Shown: piece by piece, positions 53,291 through 61,866 of the stretch
Layout of the letters: each line of letters opens with the position of its first letter
Position numbering within the stretch: position 1 is the first letter of the stretch
DNA from: Sphingobium sp.
GTDB taxonomy: Bacteria; Pseudomonadota; Alphaproteobacteria; Sphingomonadales; Sphingomonadaceae
Direction: 5' to 3'
Assembly: GCA_017744605.1 (NCBI GenBank)
Contig: JAGIAZ010000016.1
Coordinates: 62,001-126,000, forward strand
DNA: 64,000 nt
The notes under the pieces: model-generated
Told to the model about the DNA's origin: nothing
The model's input: only the letters and a program-made list of their open reading frames with translations
Databases searched by the model: none
Translations under genes and position numbers: made by a program

Positions 53291-53581
53291 TTGGAGAAAC
53301 GGGGTTACGTCTACATCATGGCGAGCAAGCCGAACGGCACGCTCTACATCGGCGTAATGAGCGACTTGTTGAAGCGTGTCTGGGAGCATCGTGAAGGCGT
53401 CATCGACGGGTTCACCAAGCGCTACGGATGCAAGACATTGGTTTGGTTCGCAGTGTTTGATCGGGTCGAAGATGCGATCGCGCGTGAGAAACAGATGAAG
53501 GAGTGGCGAAGGGCCTGGAAGGTTCGCCGGATCGTGGAAGCCAACCCCGACTGGCACGACCTCTACCCGACGCTTTCGTAG
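53291..53581 (+). CDS. Small GIY-YIG nuclease-domain protein, copy 1
   Basis: A 96-residue single-domain protein of the UvrC-N/YhbQ-type GIY-YIG group, starting at TTG. The motif halves are GYVYIMAS and GTLYIGV, the catalytic-type Arg is R29 (LLKRVWEH) and the Glu E66 (AIAREKQMKEW). NPDW near the end is also conserved. No extra DNA-binding domain is present. It interrupts the mdh-sucD pair on the coding strand and is bracketed by inverted family B hairpins. By hand count about 60% of residues match copy 2 at 58821. The nuclease motif residues look intact. Confidence 0.85.
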   Translation: MEKRGYVYIMASKPNGTLYIGVMSDLLKRVWEHREGVIDGFTKRYGCKTLVWFAVFDRVEDAIAREKQMKEWRRAWKVRRIVEANPDWHDLYPTLS

Positions 53582-53584
53582 AAA

Positions 53585-53612
53585 TGGACCCCGGCCTTCG
53601 CCGGGGTGACGG
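53585..53612. repeat. Family B hairpin right of GIY-YIG gene 1
   Basis: TGGACCCCGGCCTTCGCCGG followed by GGTGACGG is the exact reverse complement of the core of the left copy at 53211-53238. It begins four bases after the nuclease gene stop and ends 21 bases before sucD. Confidence 0.87.
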
Positions 53613-53633
53613 AAAGAAGGACAGGGCCTGCCA

Positions 53634-54518
53634 ATGAGCATCCTCGTCGACAAGAATACCAAGGTCATCACCCAGGGCATGACGGGCGCCACCGGCACCT
53701 TTCATACCGAGCAGGCGCTGGCCTATGGCACGCAGATGGTCGGCGGCGTCACGCCCGGCAAGGGCGGTACCGAGCATATCGGCCTTCCCGTGTTCGACAC
53801 GGTCGAGGAAGCGGTCGCCAGGACCGGCGCCACGGCGAGCGTCATCTATGTGCCGCCGCCATTCGCCGCGGACTCGATCCTCGAAGCGATCGACGCGGAA
53901 GTGCCGTTGATCGTCACGATCACCGAAGGCATTCCGGTGCTCGACATGGTGCGCGTGAAGCGCGCGCTCTCGGGCAGCAAGTCGCGCCTCATCGGCCCCA
54001 ATTGCCCCGGCGTGCTGACCCCCAACGAGTGCAAGATCGGCATCATGCCCGGCTCTATCTTCAAGAAGGGCAGCGTGGGCGTCGTTTCGCGCTCCGGCAC
54101 GCTGACCTATGAAGCCGTGTTCCAGACCTCGAACGCGGGCCTCGGCCAGACCACGGCGGTCGGCATCGGCGGCGATCCGGTCAACGGCACCAATTTCATC
54201 GACGTGCTCGAGCTGTTCCTCGCCGACGAGGCGACCAAGTCGATCATCATGATCGGCGAGATTGGCGGCGACGCCGAGGAACAGGCCACCCAGTTCCTGA
54301 TCGACGAGGCCAAGCGCGGCCGCAAGAAGCCGATGGCCGGCTTCATCGCGGGCCGCACGGCGCCTCCGGGCCGCCGCATGGGTCATGCCGGCGCCATCGT
54401 CTCGGGCGGCAAGGGCGACGCGGAGAGCAAGATCGCGGCGATGGAAGCGGCCGGGATCAAGGTCGCGGCAAGCCCGTCGGAGCTCGGCACGACGCTGCTC
54501 GAGGTACTGAAGGGCTGA
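53634..54518 (+). CDS. sucD: Succinyl-CoA synthetase alpha subunit
   Basis: The ADP/GDP-forming ligase subunit that carries the phosphohistidine. It has 294 residues with the CoA-binding Rossmann part ([18 protein letters not shown]), [12 protein letters not shown] and the active-site His in [17 protein letters not shown]. The beta subunit gene sucC, which often precedes it, is absent; the space holds the GIY-YIG gene. sucC must be elsewhere in the genome for the enzyme to work. Confidence 0.97.
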   Translation: MSILVDKNTKVITQGMTGATGTFHTEQALAYGTQMVGGVTPGKGGTEHIGLPVFDTVEEAVARTGATASVIYVPPPFAADSILEAIDAEVPLIVTITEGIPVLDMVRVKRALSGSKSRLIGPNCPGVLTPNECKIGIMPGSIFKKGSVGVVSRSGTLTYEAVFQTSNAGLGQTTAVGIGGDPVNGTNFIDVLELFLADEATKSIIMIGEIGGDAEEQATQFLIDEAKRGRKKPMAGFIAGRTAPPGRRMGHAGAIVSGGKGDAESKIAAMEAAGIKVAASPSELGTTLLEVLKG

Positions 54519-54619
54519 ACATGGTAAGCAGGCCTTTAACGCGTCGCCTGTAAGGGCAGGCGCGCAGAGGCAGCTCCGGCGCACATGCCGGGGCACGTGG
54601 CAGAACGAAGGATCAGGCC

Positions 54620-57433
54620 ATGGGTGTGGAGAATCAGGATTTCACCGGCGGCTCGGAATATGAGCAGGGCCCGAGCTGGCAGCGCAAGGGCTGGCCGCTC
54701 GACACGACGGACGATCTGACGGCGGCGCTCGACCCGACGCAGATGCAGCTTGCGATCAAGGCTGCGGCCACCAAGGCCGGCACCAGCATGAGCGATGTCG
54801 ACATCGTCCGCGCCTGCCAGGATTCGATCCGCGCCATGATGCTGATCCGCACCTATCGCGTGCGCGGGCATCTCGCCGCCAATCTCGATCCGCTCGGCCT
54901 CTCCCACCTCGACTTGCCCGCCGATCTCACGCCGGAATATCACGGCTTTTCGGGCGCCGATCTCGACCGCAAAATCTATATGGGCGGCACGCTCGGCCTG
55001 GAGTGGAGCACCGTCCGCGATCTCGTCGAGATCCTGCGCTCGAACTATTGCGGCAATGTCGGCCTCGAATATATGCACATCTCGGATGTGGAGGAGCGCC
55101 GCTTCCTGCAGGACCGGCTGGAAGGCAAGGACAAGGAGATCGCCTTCACGCCCGAGGGCAAGAAGGCGATCCTGACCAAGGTAATCCACGCCGAGCAATA
55201 TGAGAAGTTCCTGGGCCGCAAATATGTCGGCACCAAGCGCTTCGGCCTCGATGGCGGCGAAGCCATGATCCCAGCGCTCGAAGCGGTCATCAAATATGGC
55301 GGCCAGCTCGGCGTGCGCGAGATCGTCTACGGCATGGCCCATCGCGGCCGGCTCAACGTGCTCGCCAATGTGATGGCCAAGGGCTTCCGCGTCATCTTCC
55401 ATGAATTTTCGGGCGGCACCGCCAATCCCGAGGATGTCGGCGGATCGGGCGACGTGAAATACCATCTCGGCACCTCCACCGACCGCGAGTTCGACGGGAT
55501 CAAGGTGCATATGAGCCTGGTCCCCAATCCCTCGCATCTCGAAACGGTCGATCCCGTCGTGCTCGGCAAGGTGCGCGCGCAGCTCACGTTCCGCGACGAC
55601 CTCAAGGCGATGGACCAGGTCGTCCCCGTGCTCATCCACGGCGACGCCGCCTTTGCGGGCCAGGGCATCGTCTGGGAGACGCTCGGCTTCCAGGGCATCC
55701 GCGGCTACGCAACCGGCGGCTGCATCCACTTCATCGTGAACAACCAGATCGGCTTCACGACCTCGCCGCAATTCGCGCGCAACTCGCCTTACCCGTCCGA
55801 CGTGGCCAAGGGCGTGCAGGCGCCGATCTTCCATGTGAACGGCGACGACCCGGAAGCGGTGACCTTCGCCTGCAAGCTCGCCGTCGAATTCCGCCAGAAG
55901 TTCGACAAGGACGTGGTCATCGACATGTGGTGCTATCGCCGCTTCGGCCACAATGAAGGCGACGAGCCCTCGTTCACCCAGCCGCTCATGTATGCGCAGA
56001 TCCGCCAGCATCCGCCGGTCAGCGAGATTTATGCCGCGCGCCTGCGTCAACAGGGCGTGATCGACGACAATTTCCTCAAGAGCGCGACCGACGATTTCGT
56101 CAACCTGCTGGAAGAAGAGTTCGAAGCCGCCAAGACCTACAAGGCCAACCATGCAGACTGGTTCGCCGGGCGCTGGTCGGGCCTGCACCAGCCCGCCGAC
56201 ATCGAAACGGCGCGCCAGAATGTCGAGACCGCCGTCTCGAGCAAGCTGTTCGAAAGCCTGGGCCGCACGCTGACCACGATCCCGAACGATCTCAACGTGC
56301 ACAAGACGCTGCGCCGCATCATCGACGCCAAGGCCGAGATGTTCCGCACCGGCGAGAATTTCGACTGGGCGACCGGCGAAGCGCTGGCCTTCGGCTCGCT
56401 GCTCTCGGAAGGCTATGGCGTTCGCCTGTCCGGCCAGGATTCGGGCCGCGGCACCTTCTCGCAGCGCCATGCCGTCTGGGTCGACCAGGACAGCGAGCGC
56501 CGATACATCCCGCTCGCGACCGTGCCTCACGGCCGGTTCGACGTGCTGGACAGCCCGCTCAGCGAATATGGCGTGCTCGGCTTCGAATATGGCTATGCCA
56601 TGGCCGACCCGAAGAGCCTCGTCATGTGGGAGGCGCAGTTCGGCGACTTCGCCAATGGCGCGCAGATCATCATCGACCAGTACGTCGCCTCGTCGGAGTC
56701 CAAGTGGCTGCGCGCCAACGGCCTCGTGCTGCTGCTGCCGCACGGCTATGAAGGCCAGGGACCGGAGCACAGCTCGGCGCGCGTCGAGCGCTTCCTGCAG
56801 CTCTGCGCGGAAGGCAATATCCAGGTCGCGAACTGCACGACCCCGGCCAACTACTTCCATATCCTGCGCCGGCAGATGCTGCGCTCGTTCCGCAAGCCGC
56901 TCATCATCTTCACGCCCAAATCGCTGCTGCGCCACAAGCTCGCCGTGTCCAAGGCCGAGGACTTCATGGGGGACACGCATTTCATGCGGATTCTCTCGGA
57001 CCTCAACCCGGCCCCCGACGAAAAGACCAAGCGGCTCGTGCTGTGCACGGGCAAGGTCTCCTACGACCTCATGGAAGCGCGCGACGCCGCGGGCGACAAG
57101 GAAACCCAGATCGTCCGCATCGAGCAGCTCTATCCCTTCCCGACCGAAGCGCTGGCGATCCGCATCGCCCGCATGAAGAGCCTCGAAGACATTGTCTGGT
57201 GCCAGGAAGAACCGCGCAACAACGGCGCCTGGTTCTTCGTCGAGCCCTTTATCGAGCAGGCGCTGGACGCCGCCGGCAAAGCGCCGATGCGCGCCCGCTA
57301 TGCCGGCCGCAAGGCAGCCGCCTCGCCCGCCACCGGCCTCGCCAAGCGGCACCTTGCCGAGCAGGGCGCCCTCATCGCCGATGCGCTGGGCCACAGCGTC
57401 CGCACTGAAATCAAGCGCCAGAAGAAAGCGTAG
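54620..57433 (+). CDS. sucA: 2-oxoglutarate dehydrogenase E1 component
   Basis: Thiamine-diphosphate-dependent decarboxylase of the 2-oxoglutarate dehydrogenase complex, 937 residues. Visible landmarks are [18 protein letters not shown], the [14 protein letters not shown] segment, [18 protein letters not shown] of the ThDP site, the [15 protein letters not shown] stretch and [19 protein letters not shown] in the transketolase-like C-terminal part. It starts 101 bases after sucD. The short spacer includes CGCCTG/CAGGCG inverted arms. Confidence 0.97.
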   Translation: MGVENQDFTGGSEYEQGPSWQRKGWPLDTTDDLTAALDPTQMQLAIKAAATKAGTSMSDVDIVRACQDSIRAMMLIRTYRVRGHLAANLDPLGLSHLDLPADLTPEYHGFSGADLDRKIYMGGTLGLEWSTVRDLVEILRSNYCGNVGLEYMHISDVEERRFLQDRLEGKDKEIAFTPEGKKAILTKVIHAEQYEKFLGRKYVGTKRFGLDGGEAMIPALEAVIKYGGQLGVREIVYGMAHRGRLNVLANVMAKGFRVIFHEFSGGTANPEDVGGSGDVKYHLGTSTDREFDGIKVHMSLVPNPSHLETVDPVVLGKVRAQLTFRDDLKAMDQVVPVLIHGDAAFAGQGIVWETLGFQGIRGYATGGCIHFIVNNQIGFTTSPQFARNSPYPSDVAKGVQAPIFHVNGDDPEAVTFACKLAVEFRQKFDKDVVIDMWCYRRFGHNEGDEPSFTQPLMYAQIRQHPPVSEIYAARLRQQGVIDDNFLKSATDDFVNLLEEEFEAAKTYKANHADWFAGRWSGLHQPADIETARQNVETAVSSKLFESLGRTLTTIPNDLNVHKTLRRIIDAKAEMFRTGENFDWATGEALAFGSLLSEGYGVRLSGQDSGRGTFSQRHAVWVDQDSERRYIPLATVPHGRFDVLDSPLSEYGVLGFEYGYAMADPKSLVMWEAQFGDFANGAQIIIDQYVASSESKWLRANGLVLLLPHGYEGQGPEHSSARVERFLQLCAEGNIQVANCTTPANYFHILRRQMLRSFRKPLIIFTPKSLLRHKLAVSKAEDFMGDTHFMRILSDLNPAPDEKTKRLVLCTGKVSYDLMEARDAAGDKETQIVRIEQLYPFPTEALAIRIARMKSLEDIVWCQEEPRNNGAWFFVEPFIEQALDAAGKAPMRARYAGRKAAASPATGLAKRHLAEQGALIADALGHSVRTEIKRQKKA

Positions 57434-57434
57434 T

Positions 57435-57451
57435 CCCCGCGAAAGGCGGGG
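57435..57451. repeat. Short hairpin between sucA and sucB
   Basis: CCCCGC and GCGGGG with a GAAAG loop. It is the shortest member of the family B hairpins in the window and starts right after the sucA stop. It could tune the ratio of sucA and sucB messages. Confidence 0.6.
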
Positions 57452-57468
57452 CGCCAGGAGACAAGTTT

Positions 57469-58734
57469 ATGGCCACCGAAGTCAAAGTTCCGACGCTGGG
57501 CGAATCCGTGACCGAAGCAACGGTCGGCCAGTGGCTGAAGAAGCCGGGCGATGCCGTCGCGGTCGACGAGCCCATTGCGAGCCTGGAAACCGACAAGGTG
57601 GCGGTGGAAGTGCCGTCACCCGTCGCCGGCGTCATGGGCGAGCAGCTCGTCAAGGAAGGCGACACGGTCAATGTGGGCGCGGTGATCGCGACGGTCGAGG
57701 CCGGCGCGACGGCCGCCGCCAAGCCGGCCGCGGCCGCACCTGCACCCGCCGTTTCGGCTCCGCCCCCCGCTGCGCCCGCACCGGCCGCAGCACCAGCGCC
57801 AGCCCCGGCACCGGCCCAGGACGCCGAAGCCACCGGAGCGGTGACTCTCTCGCCGGCCGTTCGCCGCCTCGTGCTGGAGCATGGCCTCGACCCGAGCCGC
57901 ATCGCCGGCACCGGCAAGGACGGCCGGCTCACCAAGGACGACGTGATGGCCGCCATCGCCTCGGGCACCGCCGCTGCCGCGGCGCCGGCAGGTGCGGCAC
58001 CGAGCGCGGCGCCCGCAGTCGTGGCTGGGCCCGGCCGTGGCCAGGAGCGCGTCAAGATGACGAGACTCCGGCAAACCGTCGCCAAGCGCCTCAAGGAAGC
58101 GCAGAACAACGCCGCGATCCTCACCACCTTCAACGATGTCGATATGTCGGCCGTCATCGAGGCGCGGACAAGGTATAAGGACCTGTTCGAAAAGAAGCAC
58201 GGCGTGCGCCTGGGCTTCATGGGCTTCTTCGTGAAGGCCGCCTGCATGGCGCTCAAGGACATTCCCGGCGTCAACGCGCAGATCGAAGGCGACGAGATCG
58301 TCTACAATGATTTCTGCGACATCTCGGTCGCAGTCTCGGCGCCCAACGGCCTCGTCGTGCCGGTGATCCGCAACGCCGAGAGCATGAGCGTCGCCGAGAT
58401 CGAGAAGACCATCGCCGATTTCGGCAAGCGCGCCAAGGACGGCACGCTGACCATGGCCGACATGGCCGGCGGCACCTTCACCATCTCCAATGGCGGCGTG
58501 TTCGGCAGTCTCATGTCGACGCCGATCATCAATCCGCCCCAGTCGGGCGTGCTCGGCCTCCACCGCATCGAGGACCGCGCGGTCGTCGTGAACGGCCAGG
58601 TGGTCGTGCGCCCGATGATGTATCTGGCGCTGAGCTACGACCATCGGCTGGTGGACGGGCGCGAGGCGGTGACCTTCCTCGTCGCGATCAAGAATGCGAT
58701 CGAGGATCCGACAAGGTTACTGATCGATCTTTGA
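57469..58734 (+). CDS. sucB: Dihydrolipoyl succinyltransferase (E2)
   Basis: Core of the 2-oxoglutarate dehydrogenase complex, 421 residues. One lipoyl domain with lipoylated K43 ([12 protein letters not shown]), a long Ala/Pro linker, the E3-binding domain (about 126-162, [18 protein letters not shown]), a second linker and the CoA-dependent catalytic domain with H392 and D396 in SYDHRLVDG. The Ala/Pro linkers have the normal flexible-arm composition. Confidence 0.97.
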   Translation: MATEVKVPTLGESVTEATVGQWLKKPGDAVAVDEPIASLETDKVAVEVPSPVAGVMGEQLVKEGDTVNVGAVIATVEAGATAAAKPAAAAPAPAVSAPPPAAPAPAAAPAPAPAPAQDAEATGAVTLSPAVRRLVLEHGLDPSRIAGTGKDGRLTKDDVMAAIASGTAAAAAPAGAAPSAAPAVVAGPGRGQERVKMTRLRQTVAKRLKEAQNNAAILTTFNDVDMSAVIEARTRYKDLFEKKHGVRLGFMGFFVKAACMALKDIPGVNAQIEGDEIVYNDFCDISVAVSAPNGLVVPVIRNAESMSVAEIEKTIADFGKRAKDGTLTMADMAGGTFTISNGGVFGSLMSTPIINPPQSGVLGLHRIEDRAVVVNGQVVVRPMMYLALSYDHRLVDGREAVTFLVAIKNAIEDPTRLLIDL

Positions 58735-58763
58735 TGACAAGTGCTGACATTCTAAATTGCCTC

Positions 58764-58790
58764 GTGCTCCTGCGAAGGCAGGAGCCCATG
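58764..58790. repeat. Family B hairpin left of GIY-YIG gene 2
   Basis: GCTCCTGCGAAGGCAGGAGC (58766-58785) is a hairpin preceded by GT and followed by CCATG. Its inverted copy follows the nuclease gene at 59098-59126. The stem bases differ from those around copy 1, but the GCGAAGGC core is the same. Confidence 0.85.
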
Positions 58791-58820
58791 CAACGGAGAT
58801 GAGAAACGAAACGGGGCTTC

Positions 58821-59096
58821 GTGTACATCATGGCCAGTGGGCGCAACGGCACACTCTACCTCGGGGTGACCGGCGACATCGTCCAGAGATGTCACCAGCA
58901 CCGCGAAGGCCTGATCGACGGCTTCAGCAAGAAATATGGCTGTCGAACGTTGGTCTGGTACGAAGTCTATGACGACCTGCAGGAAGCGCGTTTCCGCGAG
59001 CTGCAAATGAAGAAATGGAAGCGGGCCTGGAAAGTTCGCCTCATTCAGGACAGCAATCCTGATTGGATCGATCTCTGGCTCAGTATCGCGGCGTAG
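58821..59096 (+). CDS. Small GIY-YIG nuclease-domain protein, copy 2
   Basis: A paralogue of the gene at 53291, 91 residues from the GTG, with VYIMAS, GTLYLGV, Arg in IVQRCHQH, Glu in ARFRELQMKKW and NPDW. The frame is open 18 bases further upstream, encoding the expected ETKRGF, but contains no ATG, GTG or TTG there. An ATG at 58799 is in a different frame, as if two bases were lost or one gained near 58803-58811. So either translation starts at the GTG, trimming the first strand, or the start region is damaged. It lies between sucB and lpd inside inverted hairpins. Confidence 0.75.
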   Translation: MYIMASGRNGTLYLGVTGDIVQRCHQHREGLIDGFSKKYGCRTLVWYEVYDDLQEARFRELQMKKWKRAWKVRLIQDSNPDWIDLWLSIAA

Positions 59097-59097
59097 C

Positions 59098-59126
59098 TAT
59101 GGGTTCCTGCCTTCGCAGGAACACAG
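59098..59126. repeat. Family B hairpin right of GIY-YIG gene 2
   Basis: GTTCCTGCCTTCGCAGGAAC (59103-59122), preceded by TATGG. Its reverse complement differs from the left copy at 58764 by one compensatory base pair in the stem (G-C versus A-T), so the fold is kept. It starts two bases after the nuclease stop codon. Confidence 0.87.
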
Positions 59127-59150
59127 CTTGGTGTCGCAATGGAGCGAAGA

Positions 59151-60551
59151 ATGGCAGACCAGTTCGACTATGACGTCCTTGTGATCGGCGCCGGGCCGGG
59201 CGGCTATGTGGCCGCGATCCGCGCCGCGCAGCTCGGGCTCAAGACCGCGTGCGCGGACAGCCGCGCGACGCTGGGCGGAACCTGCCTCAATGTCGGCTGC
59301 ATCCCGTCCAAGGCGCTGCTCCACGCATCGGAATATTTCGAGGCGGCGGCCGGCGGCGCGATGGCGAAGATGGGCATCAAGGTGAAGCCCGAGCTCGACC
59401 TGCCGACCATGCAGGGCCAGCGGCTCGACGCGGTCAAGGGCCTGACCGGCGGCATCGAATTCCTCTTCAAGAAGAACAAGGTCGACTGGCTCAAGGGCCA
59501 TGCGACGTTCAAGGACGCGCATACCGTCGATGTTGGCGGCAAGAGCGTGACGGCGAAGAATATCGTCATCGCCACCGGCTCGTCGGTCACGCCGCTGCCC
59601 GGCGTCGAGGTCGACAATGACAAGGGCATCATCGTCGATTCGACCGGCGCGCTGGAGTTGTCGAAAGTCCCGGCCAGCATGGTCGTGATCGGCGGCGGCG
59701 TGATCGGCCTCGAGCTCGGCAGCGTGTGGCGGCGCCTGGGCGCCAAGGTGACCGTCGTCGAATTTCTCGATCAGATCCTGCCCGGCATGGACGGCGATGT
59801 CCGCAAGGAAGCGAACAAGATCCTCGCCAGGCAGGGCCTCGAGTTCAAGCTGGGCACCAAGGTCACCGGCGCCGCGGTCAAGGGCAAGAAGGCGGTGCTG
59901 ACGCTGGAACCGGCGGCGGGCGGTAAGGCGGAAACGCTCGAAGCCGATGTCGTGCTCGTCTCCATCGGCCGGCGTCCGAATACGGATGGCCTCGGCCTCG
60001 ACACGATCGGCCTTGCCACCAACAAGCGTGGCCAGATCGAAACCGACCATGAGTTCGCGACGAGCGTCGCGGGCGTCTGGGCGATCGGCGACGTGATCCC
60101 CGGGCCCATGCTCGCGCACAAGGCCGAGGACGAAGGCATTGCCGTCGCGGAGAATATCGCGGGCCTCACCGGCATCGTGAATCACGATGTCATCCCGAGC
60201 GTGGTCTATACCATGCCCGAGATCGCCGGCGTCGGCCTCACCGAGGAAGCGGCGAAGGAAAGAGGTGCGGTCAAGATCGGCAAGTTCCCGATGCTCGCCA
60301 ATTCCCGCGCCAAGACCAATCACGAGCCGGACGGTTTCGTGAAGGTGATCGCGGACGCGGAGAGCGACAAGGTGCTCGGCGTCTGGATCATCGCCTCGGT
60401 TGCCGGGACCATGATCGCGCAGGCCGCACAGGCCATGGAGTTCGGCGCGACCAGTGAGGACATCGCCTATACCTGCCACGCCCACCCGACGCACAGCGAG
60501 GCGCTCAAGGAAGCGGCCATGGCCGTGCAGGGCAAGCCGATTCATATTTGA
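59151..60551 (+). CDS. lpdA: Dihydrolipoamide dehydrogenase (E3)
   Basis: FAD-dependent enzyme that re-oxidises the lipoyl groups of E2. It has 466 residues: FAD site VLVIGAGPGGYVAA, redox disulfide C45/C50 (GGTCLNVGCIPSKA), NAD site VVIGGGVIGLELGSVW, WAIGDVIPGPMLAHKAEDEG, and the catalytic His-Glu in HAHPTHSEAL. The ATG at 59151 is chosen over one four codons upstream because AAGAATGG and GGAGCG fit either, while the family starts at MADQFDYDV. It ends the TCA run. Confidence 0.97.
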   Translation: MADQFDYDVLVIGAGPGGYVAAIRAAQLGLKTACADSRATLGGTCLNVGCIPSKALLHASEYFEAAAGGAMAKMGIKVKPELDLPTMQGQRLDAVKGLTGGIEFLFKKNKVDWLKGHATFKDAHTVDVGGKSVTAKNIVIATGSSVTPLPGVEVDNDKGIIVDSTGALELSKVPASMVVIGGGVIGLELGSVWRRLGAKVTVVEFLDQILPGMDGDVRKEANKILARQGLEFKLGTKVTGAAVKGKKAVLTLEPAAGGKAETLEADVVLVSIGRRPNTDGLGLDTIGLATNKRGQIETDHEFATSVAGVWAIGDVIPGPMLAHKAEDEGIAVAENIAGLTGIVNHDVIPSVVYTMPEIAGVGLTEEAAKERGAVKIGKFPMLANSRAKTNHEPDGFVKVIADAESDKVLGVWIIASVAGTMIAQAAQAMEFGATSEDIAYTCHAHPTHSEALKEAAMAVQGKPIHI

Positions 60552-60565
60552 TCATATAAAACTTA

Positions 60566-60617
60566 TTGACATTATATTTTATATAACGCAATTCGGCTCC
60601 ATAAACACTTTATGGAG
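60566..60617 (+). promoter_or_regulatory. AT-rich control region of the gene at 60623
   Basis: TTGACA at 60566-60571 is a perfect -35, but the base 17 further on gives only a weak -10; the better TATAAC at 60582-60587 is too close. TTATATTTTATATAA (60572-60586) is a palindrome overlapping this area and may be an operator. CCATAAA and TTTATGG (60599-60615) form a hairpin whose right arm includes GG of the ribosome-binding site GGAG (60614-60617), so it could mask the site. The exact promoter is unresolved. Confidence 0.5.
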
Positions 60618-60622
60618 ATTAT

Positions 60623-61114
60623 ATGAACGCGTCCCTTGATCAATCTTTGGTTTCGGAATTACAGGCTCTTTGCGTAGCCAACGAAACGGCTCGTCGCCTT
60701 TTTTTTGAAGGTTTTGCGCAGCGCCAAAAGGATTCGCGTACAACAACCGTCGATCGTGCCGCGCGGACTGCCAATGCTGACTATAGTTCAATGATTCAGG
60801 TGTTTAAAAAGCTGGACCAGATTGGTGCAGGGAGATTTATCGCCGGCCGACATGGTCATTCGTCTCGAATGGAGTGGAAATATAGCCTTCGCAGCCTAAG
60901 CGCCGTAGCCCAAGGAAAAGGCCGGAAACTTGAACAGGTTCCATCTGACGCTGTAAATGAGGATGCAATTTCAGACCGTCTCGGGAAATTGGCGTTGCTC
61001 GATCACGAATTCCAGCTGAGGGGGGATTTGAAGATCAAATTCAGCTTGCCGGCGGACTTGACTGAAAAAGAGGCAGAGCGGCTCGGTGCATTTCTAAAGA
61101 CCTTGCCGCTTTGA
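60623..61114 (+). CDS. Accessory protein with GRxIAGRHGHSSRMEW motif, unknown function
   Basis: A 163-residue protein in a stretch clearly poorer in G+C than all neighbours. Two recognisable blocks are DYSSMIQVFKKLDQIGAGRF followed by IAGRHGHSSRMEW, which looks like the wing and strand of a winged-helix-type nucleic-acid binder, and the C-terminal FSLPADLTEKEAERLGAFLK, a motif seen in many unannotated bacterial proteins. A charged, poorly conserved linker joins them. I recognise this pattern from genes on accessory DNA but know no function. The AT-rich leader and different codon use suggest recent transfer. Confidence 0.65.
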   Translation: MNASLDQSLVSELQALCVANETARRLFFEGFAQRQKDSRTTTVDRAARTANADYSSMIQVFKKLDQIGAGRFIAGRHGHSSRMEWKYSLRSLSAVAQGKGRKLEQVPSDAVNEDAISDRLGKLALLDHEFQLRGDLKIKFSLPADLTEKEAERLGAFLKTLPL

Positions 61115-61144
61115 TGCAGTTCTTGACCGTTTTCGCGCGGCAGC

Positions 61145-61744
61145 CTAGCCCCCGCGTTTCATCCTCACCGCTTCTGCCCACCAGACCAGTTCCTCGGCAA
61201 AGCCGGGGAAGGATCGGTCGAGCGCCGCGCCGCCTTCGCCGATCGGCTGGGCGTCCTCGTCGAGCGCGGTCGAGATGGTGCCGACCGTGATCGTATTGGG
61301 GATCACCGCCATGCCGAGCTCCGTGAGCGTCGCATGCCAGGCGGAGTTGCTGCGCGCACCGGCCAGCCGCCCGGCCGAATAGCTGACGATGCCCGCCGGC
61401 CGCCGCCAGAATTCCTTGAAATAATGGTCGACCAGATTCTTGAGGCCCGGCTGCATCCCCCAATTATATTCGCCCGCGACGAACACATAGCCGTCCGCCG
61501 CGGCGATCTTGTCCGCCAGATCCGACATGGCCTTCGGCGCCGTGCCCGGCTCATATTCGAAATAGCGCTTGTCCAGCATCGGCAGCCCGACCGCCTTGGC
61601 GTCGACCAGTTCGACGACATGGCCCTGAGCCGAGAGGTTGCGCACGATATAGTCGGCGAGGCGAATGCCCGCCCGCGCCTCACGATAGGACCCATAGAAG
61701 ACGAGGAGATAGAGCGGCGACGATGAGGACGACGATGAGGACAT
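61145..61744 (-). CDS. NADPH-dependent FMN reductase
   Basis: A 199-residue flavodoxin-fold reductase of the SsuE/ArsH/YieF class: VFYGSYREARAGIRLADYI forms the FMN phosphate loop and VFVAGEYNWGMQPGLKNLVDHY the flavin-binding region typical of the family. The N-terminus is eight serines encoded by two tandem copies of the 12-mer TCCTCATCGTCG. The start is taken at 61744. An upstream in-frame Met is less likely. Confidence 0.87.
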   Translation of the reverse strand: MSSSSSSSSPLYLLVFYGSYREARAGIRLADYIVRNLSAQGHVVELVDAKAVGLPMLDKRYFEYEPGTAPKAMSDLADKIAAADGYVFVAGEYNWGMQPGLKNLVDHYFKEFWRRPAGIVSYSAGRLAGARSNSAWHATLTELGMAVIPNTITVGTISTALDEDAQPIGEGGAALDRSFPGFAEELVWWAEAVRMKRGG

Positions 61745-61866
61745 GGAGCGGCTTCCTGTTTTGACGCGAGTCACGGTGGGATCGATCCTAACCCGATCCG
61801 CTTCGCATGACACGCATAGCGCATCGCCACCTCGACAGGTCCACGGCCACAGGTCTAATCAGCGCC

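Noticed and set aside
53211-53612. The GIY-YIG gene as a homing endonuclease in an intron or intein
   Set aside because: It lies between genes, interrupts no reading frame, and no intron or intein splice signals are seen. The flanking hairpins fit a REP-like unit better.
54541-54560. Short CGCCTG/CAGGCG hairpin between sucD and sucA as a terminator
   Set aside because: There is no U-run, and the genes encode subunits of linked steps that are expected to be co-transcribed.
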